A stretch of DNA of 64,000 bases, from the NCBI RefSeq assembly GCF_018885265.1, contig NZ_CP076538.1, positions 5,616,001 to 5,680,000 of the forward strand. The letters are read 5' to 3'. A model generated the notes under the pieces. It saw nothing but the letters and a program-made list of their open reading frames with translations, did no database searches and was not told the DNA's origin. Both the position numbers and the translations under genes were made by a program. This document shows, piece after piece, positions 55,846 through 64,000 of this stretch (position 1 is its first letter; every line of letters starts with the position of its first letter). This stretch comes from Amycolatopsis aidingensis. GTDB lineage: Bacteria > Actinomycetota > Actinomycetes > Mycobacteriales > Pseudonocardiaceae.

Positions 55846-58800
55846 TCAGCTGGCCGTGATGCCAGGGATGCCCTTGAGCTCGCCCATCAGCATCGAGGAG
55901 ACCTTGACCGGGTAGTCGTAGAGCGCGAACACGGTCTGCCGCTGCTTGCCGACGAGCTTGAGGTGGACCTGGGTGTCGCCCTTGTGCGCGAGCAGGGTCT
56001 GCTTGAGCTCGCTGACCACGGACTGGTCGAGTTTGTCGGCGGCGGCCAGCAGCATCAGGGGTGGCTCGTCCTCGCCGGTGTCGATGTCGCTGAGGTCGAG
56101 GGGGACCAGTCCGGCGCCGAAGACGGACATCTTGTCCTCACGCCAGTTGACCCTGCCCTTGACCACGACGGCGTTGTCCTCGGCGAGGTCGGCGGCGTAG
56201 ATGGCGTAGGCCTTGGGGAAGAACAGGACCTCCAGTGCGGCGTCCAGGTCTTCCACGGTGCAGATGGCCCAGGGTTCGCCCTTCTTGTTCACCCGGCGTT
56301 CCAGCGCGGTGATCAGCCCGGAGACCACGATCTCGCCTTCCTTGGGTGGGTCGGCCAGGATGGCGGCGATCGGTTTGGGGGCGTGTTTGCGCAGGATACG
56401 TTCGGCCCCGTCCAGGGGGTGTGCGGAGACGTAGAGGCCGAGCATCTCGCGTTCGTAGCCGAGGAGCTGCTTGCGGGGGTACTCCTCGTCGCCGAACTTC
56501 AGGTGCGCCAGTGGGCTGCTGCCGGTGCCGGTGTCGGTGGCGTCGTCGCCGCCGGTGCCGAACAGGTCGAACTGGCCCATGGCCTCCTGGCGTTTCAGCG
56601 GGACGACGGCTTCCACGGCTTCCTCGTGGGCCTGGACCATGGACAGCCTGGTGTTGCCGAGTGAGTCGAAGGCACCGGCCTTGATCAGGGATTCGATCAC
56701 GCGTTTGTTGCAGGCCAGGAGTTCGGACTTGTCCAGGAAGTCGGTGAAGGAGGAGTATTTTCCCTTTTCGGCTCGGGTGGAGATGATCGACTCGACCACG
56801 TTGGCGCCGACATTGCGCACGGCGCCGAGGCCGAAGCGGATGTCGTCGCCGACCGCGGAGAACCGCAGGGCGGACTCGTTGACGTCCGGGGGCAGGACCT
56901 TGATCCCCAGCCTGCGGCATTCGGAGAGGTAGACCGCGGACTTGTCCTTGTTGTCCCCCACCGAGGTCAGCAGCGCCGCCATGTACTCGGCCGGGTAGTT
57001 CGCCTTCAGGTACGCCGTCCAGTACGCGATCAGGCCGTAGCCCGCGGCGTGACTGCGGTTGAACGCGTACCCGGCGAACGGGAGGATCGTGTCCCACAGC
57101 GCCTGGATGGCCTCGTCGGAGAAGCCGCCGGGAACCAGCTCGCTGGCCCGCATCCCGGCCTGGAAGCCCTCGAACTCCTTTTCCAGGACCTCTTTCTTCT
57201 TCTTGCCCATCGCCCGGCGCAGCACGTCCGCGCGGCCCATGGAGTAGCCAGCGACCTTCTGCGCGATCTGCATGATCTGTTCCTGGTAGACGATCAGACC
57301 ATGGGTGTCGGCAAGGATCTCCCGTAGCGGCTCGGCCAGCTCGGGATGGATCGGCTTGATCTCCTGCCTGGCGTTCTTGCGGTCGGCGTAGTCGTTGTGG
57401 GCGTTCATGCCCATCGGTCCGGGCCGGTACAGCGCGAGCACGGCCACGATGTCGTCGAAGCCGGTGGGCAGCATGCGGCGCAGCAGGTCCCGCATGGCAC
57501 CGCCGTCCAGCTGGAACACGCCGAGCGTGTCGCCGCGCCCGAGCAGCTTGTAGGACTCCTCGTCGTCCATCCCCAGCCGGTCGAGGTCGATCTCCTCGCC
57601 GCGGTTGGCGCGGATGTTGTCGATGGCGTCGCCGATGACGGTCAGGTTGCGCAGGCCGAGGAAGTCCATCTTCAGCAGGCCGATGGCCTCGCAGGAGGGG
57701 TAGTCCCAGCCGGTGATGATCGCCCCGTCGTCCCGCTGCCACAGCGGGATCGCCTCCAGCAGCGGCTCCGAGGACATGATCACCGCACAGGCATGCACAC
57801 CCGCGTTACGGATCAGCCCCTCCAGGCCCCGCGCGGTGTTGAAGATCGTCGAGACCTCCTCGTCGGTCTCGATCAGCGAGCGCACCTCGGCCGCCTCGGC
57901 ATACCGCTCGTGCTCCGGATCCACGATCCCGGCCAGCGGAATGTCCTTGGCCATGATCGGCGGCGGCAGTGCCTTGGAGATCTTGTCCGCGATCGCGTAA
58001 CCCGGCTGACCGTACTGCACCCGCGCGGCGTCCTTGATCGCCGCCTTGGTCTTAATGGTGCCGAAGGTGATCACCTGCGCCACCCGGTCCGCCCCGTACT
58101 TGTCCGTGGCGTACCGCACCATCTCGCCGCGCCTGCGGTCGTCGAAGTCGATGTCGATATCCGGCATCGACTCCCGCTCCGGGTTCAGGAACCGCTCGAA
58201 CAGCAGCTTCTGCGGGATCGGGTCCAGGTTGGTGATACCCAGCGCGTAGGCCACCAGCGAACCGGCGGCCGAGCCGCGACCGGGACCGACCCGGATGTCC
58301 ACGCTACGGGCGTAGTTGATCAGGTCGGCGACGACGAGGAAGTAGGAAGGAAAACCCTTCTGCGCGATCACCCCGAGCTCGAACTCCGCCCGGTCCACAT
58401 ACCCCTCCGGCACCTGCTCGGGGAAGCGCCACTCCAGGCCCCGCATCACCTCGTGATGCAACCAGGACGACTCGTCATGCCCCGCGGGCACCGTGAACCT
58501 CGGCATCCGGTCCCGGTGCGCGTACACCTCCTCATACGACTCCACCCGCTCCGCCACCAGCAGGGTCGCATCCGCCGCACCGGGAACCTCGGAATCCCAG
58601 TACTCCCGCATCTCAGCCGACGACTTCAGATAGTAGCCATCCCCATCGAACTTGAACCGGTTCGGATCATTCAGCGTCTTGCCCGACTGCACACACAACA
58701 ACGCCGAATGCGAATCCGCCTGATCCTTCGTCACATAATGCGAATCATTCGTCGCCAGCGGCGTCAGCCCCAGCTCCCGCCCGATCTCCAGCAGACCCTC

Positions 58801-59427
58801 GCGCACCGACCGCTCGATCGGCAGCCCATGATCCATCAACTCCAGGAAGAAGTTGTCCTTCCCGAAAATGTCCCGGTAGTCCGAGGCGGCCTGCAACGCC
58901 TCCCGCTTCTGCCCCAACCGCAACCGCGTCTGCACCTCACCCGAAGGACAACCGGTGGTCGCGATAATTCCCGCCGCGTTCTCCGCGATCAACTCCCGAT
59001 CCATCCGCGGCTTGCGGTAGTACCCCTGCATCGAAGCCAGCGAGGACAGCTTGAACAGGTTCCGCAACCCGGTCGCGTTCTCCGCCAGCATCGTCATATG
59101 CGTATAGGCGCCGCCACCCGAGACGTCGCCGCCCTCGCCGTACTCGTCCGCACCCCGCTGACTGCTCTGCCCCCAGAACACCGGCTTCTTGTGAAACCGC
59201 GACTCCGGCGCGATATACGCCTCAATCCCGATGATCGGCTTGATCCCGGTCTTGCGCGCCTCCTGATAGAACTGATCCGCCCCGTACATGTTCCCGTGGT
59301 CGGTCATCCCCACCGCAGGCATCCCCAACCGCGACGCCTCGGTGAACAACGGGGCGATCTTGGCCGCACCGTCGAGCATCGAGTACTCGGTGTGCACATG
59401 CAGGTGGACGAATGAATCGCTCGACAC
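55846..59427 (-). CDS. dnaE: DNA polymerase III alpha subunit DnaE
   Basis: The replicative polymerase, 1193 residues. The N-terminal PHP domain begins [22 protein letters not shown] and has MTDHGNMYG. The polymerase C-family acids are in [15 protein letters not shown], with [14 protein letters not shown] before them and [20 protein letters not shown] later. OB-fold and tau-binding regions follow. GTG 59427 has GGGGAGG 9 nt upstream and is preferred over TTG 59433. Third-position preference changes along the gene: codons in the 5' half tend to end in G or T, in the 3' half in C or A (change near 57.6 kb). An MFS gene follows on the same strand. Confidence 0.96.
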   Translation of the reverse strand: MSSDSFVHLHVHTEYSMLDGAAKIAPLFTEASRLGMPAVGMTDHGNMYGADQFYQEARKTGIKPIIGIEAYIAPESRFHKKPVFWGQSSQRGADEYGEGGDVSGGGAYTHMTMLAENATGLRNLFKLSSLASMQGYYRKPRMDRELIAENAAGIIATTGCPSGEVQTRLRLGQKREALQAASDYRDIFGKDNFFLELMDHGLPIERSVREGLLEIGRELGLTPLATNDSHYVTKDQADSHSALLCVQSGKTLNDPNRFKFDGDGYYLKSSAEMREYWDSEVPGAADATLLVAERVESYEEVYAHRDRMPRFTVPAGHDESSWLHHEVMRGLEWRFPEQVPEGYVDRAEFELGVIAQKGFPSYFLVVADLINYARSVDIRVGPGRGSAAGSLVAYALGITNLDPIPQKLLFERFLNPERESMPDIDIDFDDRRRGEMVRYATDKYGADRVAQVITFGTIKTKAAIKDAARVQYGQPGYAIADKISKALPPPIMAKDIPLAGIVDPEHERYAEAAEVRSLIETDEEVSTIFNTARGLEGLIRNAGVHACAVIMSSEPLLEAIPLWQRDDGAIITGWDYPSCEAIGLLKMDFLGLRNLTVIGDAIDNIRANRGEEIDLDRLGMDDEESYKLLGRGDTLGVFQLDGGAMRDLLRRMLPTGFDDIVAVLALYRPGPMGMNAHNDYADRKNARQEIKPIHPELAEPLREILADTHGLIVYQEQIMQIAQKVAGYSMGRADVLRRAMGKKKKEVLEKEFEGFQAGMRASELVPGGFSDEAIQALWDTILPFAGYAFNRSHAAGYGLIAYWTAYLKANYPAEYMAALLTSVGDNKDKSAVYLSECRRLGIKVLPPDVNESALRFSAVGDDIRFGLGAVRNVGANVVESIISTRAEKGKYSSFTDFLDKSELLACNKRVIESLIKAGAFDSLGNTRLSMVQAHEEAVEAVVPLKRQEAMGQFDLFGTGGDDATDTGTGSSPLAHLKFGDEEYPRKQLLGYEREMLGLYVSAHPLDGAERILRKHAPKPIAAILADPPKEGEIVVSGLITALERRVNKKGEPWAICTVEDLDAALEVLFFPKAYAIYAADLAEDNAVVVKGRVNWREDKMSVFGAGLVPLDLSDIDTGEDEPPLMLLAAADKLDQSVVSELKQTLLAHKGDTQVHLKLVGKQRQTVFALYDYPVKVSSMLMGELKGIPGITAS

Positions 59428-59620
59428 CAGCAAAAACCTCCCCTGATGTTGATCAACCGACCCACCCGGCCGGGCCTGCCAGCCTAGCCATGGCGGGCCA
59501 TGGCGGACGCGGGTGCCCCCATCCTGGCCCCGGGAACGCAGCCGTGCCAGTGGCCACGCCGGACACCGGCAAGATCCGTCGATATTTGACCTAGAATTCC
59601 AGTAAAGTTAGGCTGCCGGG

Positions 59621-60217
59621 GTGCCCCGCACCAAGAGCTTCGAGCCGGACACCGCCGTCGATCTGGCGATGGAGGTGTTCTGGACCAAGGGATATGCCAA
59701 CACCAGCCCGCAGGACCTTGTGGACGCGATCGGTATCGGCCGCGGCAGCCTGTACAACGCCTTCCACAGCAAGCATGAGCTCTACCAGCTCGCACTGCGC
59801 CGCTACCACGAGCGGGAGACCGACCGGCTGATCAAGATCCTGGACGGCGCCGGGTCGCCGACCGCGCGGGTGCGCTCCGCGCTGACCCTGGTGCTGGAGG
59901 CCGCCAGGGCGGACGAGCAACGCCGAGGCTGCATGGCCACCAACGCGGCCGTGGAGTTCGGCGACCGGGACGAGGCGGTGAACCACCTCGTGCGCAGGTC
60001 GTTCGAGCGCCAGCAGGCGGCCATGCGCAGCACCATCGAGGAGGGGCAGCGGGCAGGCGAGTTCGCGGCGGACCTCGACCCCACCTGCACCGCCCGTTAC
60101 CTGCTGACCGTGACCAACGGTATCCGGGTACTCGCCAAGGCGGAGCCGGACACCGGGCAGCCGACCGACCTGGTCGAGCTGGCCCTCCGTTGCCTCCTCC
60201 CCGGCTCGACCCCATGA
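59621..60217 (+). CDS. TetR-family regulator
   Basis: A 198-residue TetR/AcrR protein. HTH at ~10-55: TAVDLAMEVFWTKGYAN, TSPQDLVDAIGIGRGSLYNAFHSK. The C-terminal domain has RADEQRRGCMATNAAVEFG, typical of the AcrR/NemR-like group with a possibly redox-active Cys. GTG 59621 lies 6 nt after TAGGCT (59609-59614), so the mRNA is leaderless. It precedes an SDR gene by 80 bp; the gap contains CTTAAG and TAAAG repeats that might be its operator. It probably controls the SDR gene. Confidence 0.92.
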   Translation: MPRTKSFEPDTAVDLAMEVFWTKGYANTSPQDLVDAIGIGRGSLYNAFHSKHELYQLALRRYHERETDRLIKILDGAGSPTARVRSALTLVLEAARADEQRRGCMATNAAVEFGDRDEAVNHLVRRSFERQQAAMRSTIEEGQRAGEFAADLDPTCTARYLLTVTNGIRVLAKAEPDTGQPTDLVELALRCLLPGSTP

Positions 60218-60297
60218 CCCTGCCGCGATGAGCGGCCCTCATGGCAGCCGGCTTGGCGGGTTGATTTGTAACTTAAGGTAAAGAAAGGATCAGGATT

Positions 60298-61086
60298 GTG
60301 GATCTTCGACTGGAGGGCAGGACGGCGGTGGTCACCGGGGCCAGCAGGGGCATCGGCCTGGCCACCGTCCGCAGGCTGACGGCGGAGGGTGTGCGGGTGG
60401 CGGCCGCGGCCCGCACCGCGCCACCGGAGCTGACCGGGATCCCCGGCAGCACGGCCGTCCCGGTGGACCTGACGACCGCGGAGGGACCCGCCGAGCTCAT
60501 CAGCCGCGCCACCGTGGCCCTGGGTGGGATCGACATCCTGGTCAACAACCTCGGCGGGGTTCGCAAGGGCATCACCCACGACGAGAGTTTCACCGCCATC
60601 GGGGACGCGGAGTGGCAGCGGGCGCTGGAGCTGAACCTGCTCAGCGCGGTGCGGACCACCAGGGCCGCCCTGCCCGGCATCGTGGAGCGCCGGGGCGTGA
60701 TCATCAACGTCTCCTCGATCGGTGCGAGGTTCGCCCACCCACCGGTCGAGTACGGCGCGGCGAAGGCCGCGCTGAACAACGTGAGCAAGGCGCTGGCCGA
60801 GGAACTGGGGCCACGAGGCGTGCGAGTGGTCACCGTGAGCCCGGGGCCGACCCGCACCCGGAACTGGGAGGCCCCGGACAGCATGGCTGCCGACCTCGCC
60901 CGCGAGGCGGGCCTCGGACTGGACGAGTTCCTTGCCGCCCTGCCGGAACGCATGGGCATCACCACCGGCAGGCTCGCCGAGCCGGAGGAGACCGCGGCAC
61001 TGATCGCATTCCTGGCTTCCCCGCACGCGGCCAACATCACCGGCACCGACCACCGCGTGGACGGTGGGGTACTCAAGACCGTGTAA
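60298..61086 (+). CDS. SDR family oxidoreductase
   Basis: A 262-residue short-chain dehydrogenase. The cofactor motif TGASRGIGLATVRR starts near residue 13, NNLGGVRKGI near 83, and the catalytic Ser and YxxxK are in VSSIGARFAHPPVEYGAAKAA. The C-terminus GTDHRVDGGVLKTV is standard. Substrate is unknown. It has the AAGAAAGG site before GTG 60298. It lies between two TetR genes, 52 bp before the second. Confidence 0.93.
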   Translation: MDLRLEGRTAVVTGASRGIGLATVRRLTAEGVRVAAAARTAPPELTGIPGSTAVPVDLTTAEGPAELISRATVALGGIDILVNNLGGVRKGITHDESFTAIGDAEWQRALELNLLSAVRTTRAALPGIVERRGVIINVSSIGARFAHPPVEYGAAKAALNNVSKALAEELGPRGVRVVTVSPGPTRTRNWEAPDSMAADLAREAGLGLDEFLAALPERMGITTGRLAEPEETAALIAFLASPHAANITGTDHRVDGGVLKTV

Positions 61087-61119
61087 CCACCCACCGGGAA
61101 CCCTTGACGAAGTTACCGA

Positions 61120-61133
61120 CAAGTAGGAACTTG
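61120..61133. promoter_or_regulatory. TetR operator candidate
   Basis: CAAGT-AGGA-ACTTG is a perfect inverted repeat 5 bp before the second TetR gene. A -35-like TTGACG lies at 61104-61109 upstream. Such a site over the transcription start is usual for TetR autoregulation. Confidence 0.6.
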
Positions 61134-61138
61134 CTCGA

Positions 61139-61765
61139 ATGACCGGACACACCCGCGACCCGGAGGGCCGCAGGCGGATCATCGCGGCTGCCTGGCGGCT
61201 GGTCGCCAGGCAGGGCGCGCAGGCGACCACCATGCGCGGGATCGCAGGCGAGGCGGGAGTCTCCACCGGATCGGTGACGCACTACTTCACAGACAAGGCC
61301 GAGGTGCTCACCTCCGTGCTGCGCTACAACAACCGGCGGGCCGCTGAGCGGATCGGCGCCGCCTGCGCGGGCAAACGCGGGCTCGAGGCGGTGGCGGCGA
61401 CCGCGCACGCACTGGTGCCAGGGGACCAGGAACGGCTGGACACCTGGACCGTGTGGCTGGCGTTCTGGGGACATCGGCCAGCGCCGCAGAGCACCATGCG
61501 GGGCGCAGGCGCGGGATACGGGGCGCTGCGCGGCTGGCTGCGCCAGGGCTTCACCCAGGCGATCGCCGACGGGGAGATCCCGAAAAACGCCGATGTGGAA
61601 CACGAGCTCGAGCACCTGCTGGTGCTGATCGGCGGGCTCGGCCTGATGACCGGCGGATCGGCCGAACTGCTCGGCGAGGTCCGGGAAAGATCGCAACGGA
61701 TGCTCGCCGAGCATCTGTCCGCACTGGCCGGCAGGCTGCGAGCGCCGGGAGTAACAGCGGGATAA
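61139..61765 (+). CDS. TetR-family regulator (BetI-like)
   Basis: A 208-residue regulator. HTH at ~10-55: RRRIIAAAWRLVARQGAQA, TTMRGIAGEAGVSTGSVTHYFTDK. The C-terminal domain (TWTVWLAFWGHRPAPQSTMR, LRQGFTQAIADGEI, LEHLLVLIGGLGLM) is of the BetI-like type. ATG 61139 follows a CAAGT/ACTTG palindrome, a likely self-operator. It lies after the SDR gene, 52 bp away, and before the conservon. Confidence 0.92.
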   Translation: MTGHTRDPEGRRRIIAAAWRLVARQGAQATTMRGIAGEAGVSTGSVTHYFTDKAEVLTSVLRYNNRRAAERIGAACAGKRGLEAVAATAHALVPGDQERLDTWTVWLAFWGHRPAPQSTMRGAGAGYGALRGWLRQGFTQAIADGEIPKNADVEHELEHLLVLIGGLGLMTGGSAELLGEVRERSQRMLAEHLSALAGRLRAPGVTAG

Positions 61766-61858
61766 CACAACGCTGAGCGACCAAACGTGTGCTCGTTGTG
61801 GACATCCATAGCGGTCTCTGATTGCATTGCGACGCGCTGCCGCCTTCCTGGCAGGCGG
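61766..61858. other. Hairpins between the TetR gene and the conservon
   Basis: CACAACG (61766-61772) and CGTTGTG (61794-61800) form an inverted repeat directly after the TetR stop. A tighter hairpin, CCGCCT (61840-61845)/AGGCGG (61853-61858), follows. They may end TetR transcription or structure the 5' leader of the conservon. Confidence 0.45.
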
Positions 61859-61893
61859 ACGAAATCGGTATGCGATCAGAAAGTAGTGAGACC

Positions 61894-63183
61894 ATGGCGA
61901 CGCGGGCTCGGGAACTACTGGATCGCTCGCGGGGGCTGCTGGACCGCTCCCGCGTCGCGGCTGCCCACTTCCTCGCCGGCACCCGCCAGGAACCGGAACC
62001 GGCGCGCACGGCCCTGCCTTCCCCTCCCCCTGATCCTCCGGACAGCCCCGCGCCCGGACAGGCCACGGCCCCCGCGTCCGAGCGGACCGAAGAGGCCCTG
62101 GTCGGCATCTGCGCCAGCATCGCGCTGCGCGATCTGAACCTTGTGGACAGCCTGCTGTCCCAACTGGAACGGATGGAGGCCGCCGAGGAGGACCAGGACC
62201 GGCTGGCAGAGCTGTACCAGCTGGATCATCTGGCGACCCGGCTGCGCCGCAACGCCGAGAACCTGCGAGTGCTCGCCGGCAGGGACGCCGGTGAGAACGC
62301 CACGGAGACGGCATCGCTGGTGGACGTCGTGCGCGCGGCGATGTCCTCGATCGACAGCTACCCGCGGGTCTCCATCGGCAGGATGGTCTCGCTCGGTGTC
62401 GTCGGCTTCGCCGCCGAGGACCTGAGCAGGGTGCTGGCGGAGATCCTGGACAACGCCGCAAGCCACTCATCGCCCACTTCCTCGGTGAAGGTGAGCGCGC
62501 ACCTCACCGAGCAGGGCAGCGTGCTGATGCGAGTGGAGGACGAGGGCATCGGGCTGCCGCCCGAGCGGCTCGCCGAACTGAACGACCGGCTCGAAGGCGC
62601 GCCGGTGCTCGACGACGACGCGGTGCGGCACATGGGGCTGGCCGTGGTCCGCAGGCTCGCGGGCAGGCATGACATGCGGGTCCGGCTGGACCGCAGGGTG
62701 CCGCACGGCACCACGGCGACCGTGCTGATCCCGGCCGGCCTGGTGTCCGAACTGCCGGAGGCGAGCTGGTCCGGTGCGCAGACGGTGGTGCTCCCGCCCG
62801 CCGCGCGCACCAGGGAGGAGAAGCGCGCCACGGTCGCGGCCGGCGCGGCCAGGCAACCGGGCGGTGCCGGTGGCGCGGGTGGCTCCACGGCGCGCGCGCC
62901 AAGGCCGAAACCGGTCAGCAAGCCGGCTCCCGCCGGGACCACCGCCAGCGGCCTGCCGAGGCGGGTGCCGCGCAGCATCAAGAACGCCAGCGACCTGGCC
63001 GCCTCCCCACAGCGGCAGCCGGAGCCGGACACCGACCCGGCGCGGCAGGAGGAAGGCCACCGGCAGTTGATCGACGATCTCGGTGCGTTCGCCGACGGGG
63101 AGCGGGCGGCACGCGCCGATCGGCCGGACGGTCCGGATCACGACACCAGCAGCGACGGAACAGCCGAGGAATCCCAGCAGTGA
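61894..63183 (+). CDS. cvnA: Conservon CvnA-like ATP-binding/histidine-kinase-like protein
   Basis: A 429-residue sensor-kinase-like component of an actinobacterial conservon. The H-box region LYQLDHLATRLRRNAENLRVLAG is at about residues 106-128. The HATPase domain follows with ILDNAASHSSP, VEDEGIGLP and GLAVVRRLAG. The C-terminus is a Pro/Ala-rich tail. Unlike standard CvnA it has no signal or membrane segment and no extracellular sensory domain; it begins directly with MATRARELLDRSR. ATG 61894 is the best start; 61870 is an alternative. It overlaps the roadblock gene start (GTGA). Confidence 0.85.
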   Translation: MATRARELLDRSRGLLDRSRVAAAHFLAGTRQEPEPARTALPSPPPDPPDSPAPGQATAPASERTEEALVGICASIALRDLNLVDSLLSQLERMEAAEEDQDRLAELYQLDHLATRLRRNAENLRVLAGRDAGENATETASLVDVVRAAMSSIDSYPRVSIGRMVSLGVVGFAAEDLSRVLAEILDNAASHSSPTSSVKVSAHLTEQGSVLMRVEDEGIGLPPERLAELNDRLEGAPVLDDDAVRHMGLAVVRRLAGRHDMRVRLDRRVPHGTTATVLIPAGLVSELPEASWSGAQTVVLPPAARTREEKRATVAAGAARQPGGAGGAGGSTARAPRPKPVSKPAPAGTTASGLPRRVPRSIKNASDLAASPQRQPEPDTDPARQEEGHRQLIDDLGAFADGERAARADRPDGPDHDTSSDGTAEESQQ

Positions 63184-63620
63184 CGGCAGCCAAACCCAGT
63201 ACCGAAGACTTCACCTGGTTGATCAACGATTTCGTCCGCAAGGTGCACGGCGTCACGCATGCCCTGATCATGTCCTCGGACGGGTTCCCGCTGACCGCCT
63301 CCGACGAGGTCAGCGGGGACGACGCCGAGCAGCTGGCTGCGATCTCCAGCGGGCTGCTCAGCCTCGCCGCCAACAGCGCGGCGCTGTTCGAAAAGGGCTC
63401 CTGCGAGCAGATCATCATCCGGCTCACCCGCGGCTATTTCCTGTTCATGGGAATCGGTTCCGGGGCAGGGCTGGCCGTGCTGACCGGGCCCGACTGCGAC
63501 ATGAAGGTCGTCGCATACGAGATGACCCAGTTCGTGACCAACGCGGGCCATGTGCTGACCCCCGAGCGGCGGGCCGACCTGCGGCGCGTGCTCACCGCCC
63601 GGCGCCCGCGGCAGGCCTGA
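63180..63620 (+). CDS. cvnB: Conservon CvnB roadblock/LC7 domain protein
   Basis: A 146-residue roadblock/LC7 protein. FTWLINDFVRKVHGVTHALIMSSDGFPL and AAISSGLLSLAANSAALFEKG are the family signature. In conservons it binds the small GTPase CvnD and the other components. GTG 63180 overlaps the CvnA stop by 4 nt. It is followed by the DUF742 gene 24 bp later, the standard conservon order. Confidence 0.93.
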   Translation: MTAAKPSTEDFTWLINDFVRKVHGVTHALIMSSDGFPLTASDEVSGDDAEQLAAISSGLLSLAANSAALFEKGSCEQIIIRLTRGYFLFMGIGSGAGLAVLTGPDCDMKVVAYEMTQFVTNAGHVLTPERRADLRRVLTARRPRQA

Positions 63621-63644
63621 CCCGAGAACCGGGACGAGGATGTG

Positions 63645-64000
63645 ATGACCGTGTCACTGTCCGGCGAGGAGAGCCCAGTGGCCACCGAGGGTGCCGCGCA
63701 GCGGATGCGCAGCAGGCGGATCCGGCCGTACGCGCTCACCGGAGGCCGCACCCGGACCCGGCACCACCTGCTGGTGGAGACGCTGGTCTCGGTTCCGCGG
63801 TACGACCCGGCGGTCGCCGAAGCACTGATGCCGGAGTCGCGCTCGCTGTACGAGCGGGCCAGGACGCAGACCTCCATCGCGGAGCTGTCCGCGGCGCTCA
63901 CCCTGCCGCTCGGAGTGGTCCGGGTGCTGGTCAGCGACCTCGCCGCGGAGGGAGCGATCTTCATCCACCCCACGGCCTACGCCTATCACCATGACCTGCA
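63645..64000 (+). CDS. cvnC: Conservon CvnC DUF742 protein (partial at window end)
   Basis: The first ~118 residues of a DUF742 protein: RIRPYALTGGRTRTRHHLLVETLV, then SRSLYERARTQTSIAELSAALTLPLGVVRVLVSDLA. The family signature RPYxxTGGRT is present, and the middle looks like a winged HTH. The frame runs off the window end, so length and stop are unknown. ATG 63645 has GACGAGGA upstream; GTG 63642 is an alternative. A CvnD small GTPase gene is expected next. Confidence 0.9.
   Translation, partial: MTVSLSGEESPVATEGAAQRMRSRRIRPYALTGGRTRTRHHLLVETLVSVPRYDPAVAEALMPESRSLYERARTQTSIAELSAALTLPLGVVRVLVSDLAAEGAIFIHPTAYAYHHDL

Noticed and set aside
57346..59415. A 689-codon plus-strand open frame opposite dnaE
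   Set aside because: Shadow frame. DnaE on the minus strand is complete and recognisable; the antisense product is Arg/His/Val-rich without motifs.

Overview
The window is 64 kb of very GC-rich DNA with actinobacterial gene content: actinobacterial cytochrome oxidase subunits CtaC and CtaF, SucB with two lipoyl domains, an XRE/DUF397 pair, a conservon, and many GTG starts. Gene families and the intergenic repeats suggest the Pseudonocardiaceae (Amycolatopsis, Saccharomonospora or Prauserella type). That placement is inference; there is no rRNA in the window.

A conserved backbone runs from 0 to 43.6 kb. It follows, with insertions, the order known from Mycobacterium tuberculosis around Rv2192c-Rv2218: trpD, ctaF-ctaC, asnB, an IscA/ErpA protein, a DUF3043 protein, cobT, ilvE, pepA, E2 (sucB), a TIGR01777 epimerase, lipB and lipA. 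The common theme is respiration, amino-acid synthesis and 2-oxoacid dehydrogenase/lipoate metabolism; lpd, sucB, lipB and lipA all serve lipoylated complexes. Accessory blocks interrupt it. At 7.4-14.6 kb lie a regulator/methyltransferase/MFS block and a sterol block (cholesterol oxidase facing a reductase-AhpD operon). At 32.5-42.6 kb a 10-kb segment separates lipB from lipA.

That segment holds a decayed SDR gene between two 21-bp-unit repeat arrays, an HTH-DUF4180 pair, an XRE/DUF397 pair, a secreted GH2 glycosidase with an inserted LamG domain, an LLM oxidoreductase-TetR operon and an SDR. A third 21-bp array follows lipA.

From 43.8 to 64 kb the genes are: DedA, a saccharopine-dehydrogenase-like reductase, a TetR with an extra C-terminal HTH facing an ABC exporter, an acyl-CoA dehydrogenase, a patatin, a lipoprotein L,D-transpeptidase, a sirtuin, an MFS exporter with no standard start codon, dnaE, TetR/SDR/TetR genes, and the first three genes of a conservon cut by the window end.

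Most interesting non-coding signals: (1) two copies of an 81-bp palindromic element, both between convergent genes; (2) three arrays of 21-bp units; (3) matching KstR-like boxes before the cholesterol oxidase and the opposing operon; (4) many genes whose -10 hexamer lies 6-9 nt before the start codon, implying leaderless mRNAs; (5) clear operator palindromes beside several TetR genes; (6) a reversal of third-position base preference in lipA and within dnaE. I found no phage, CRISPR, rRNA or tRNA. No complete unknown system stands out; the strongest leads are the repeat families, the KstR-like pairing, the TetR operator sets and the lipB-lipA insertion.
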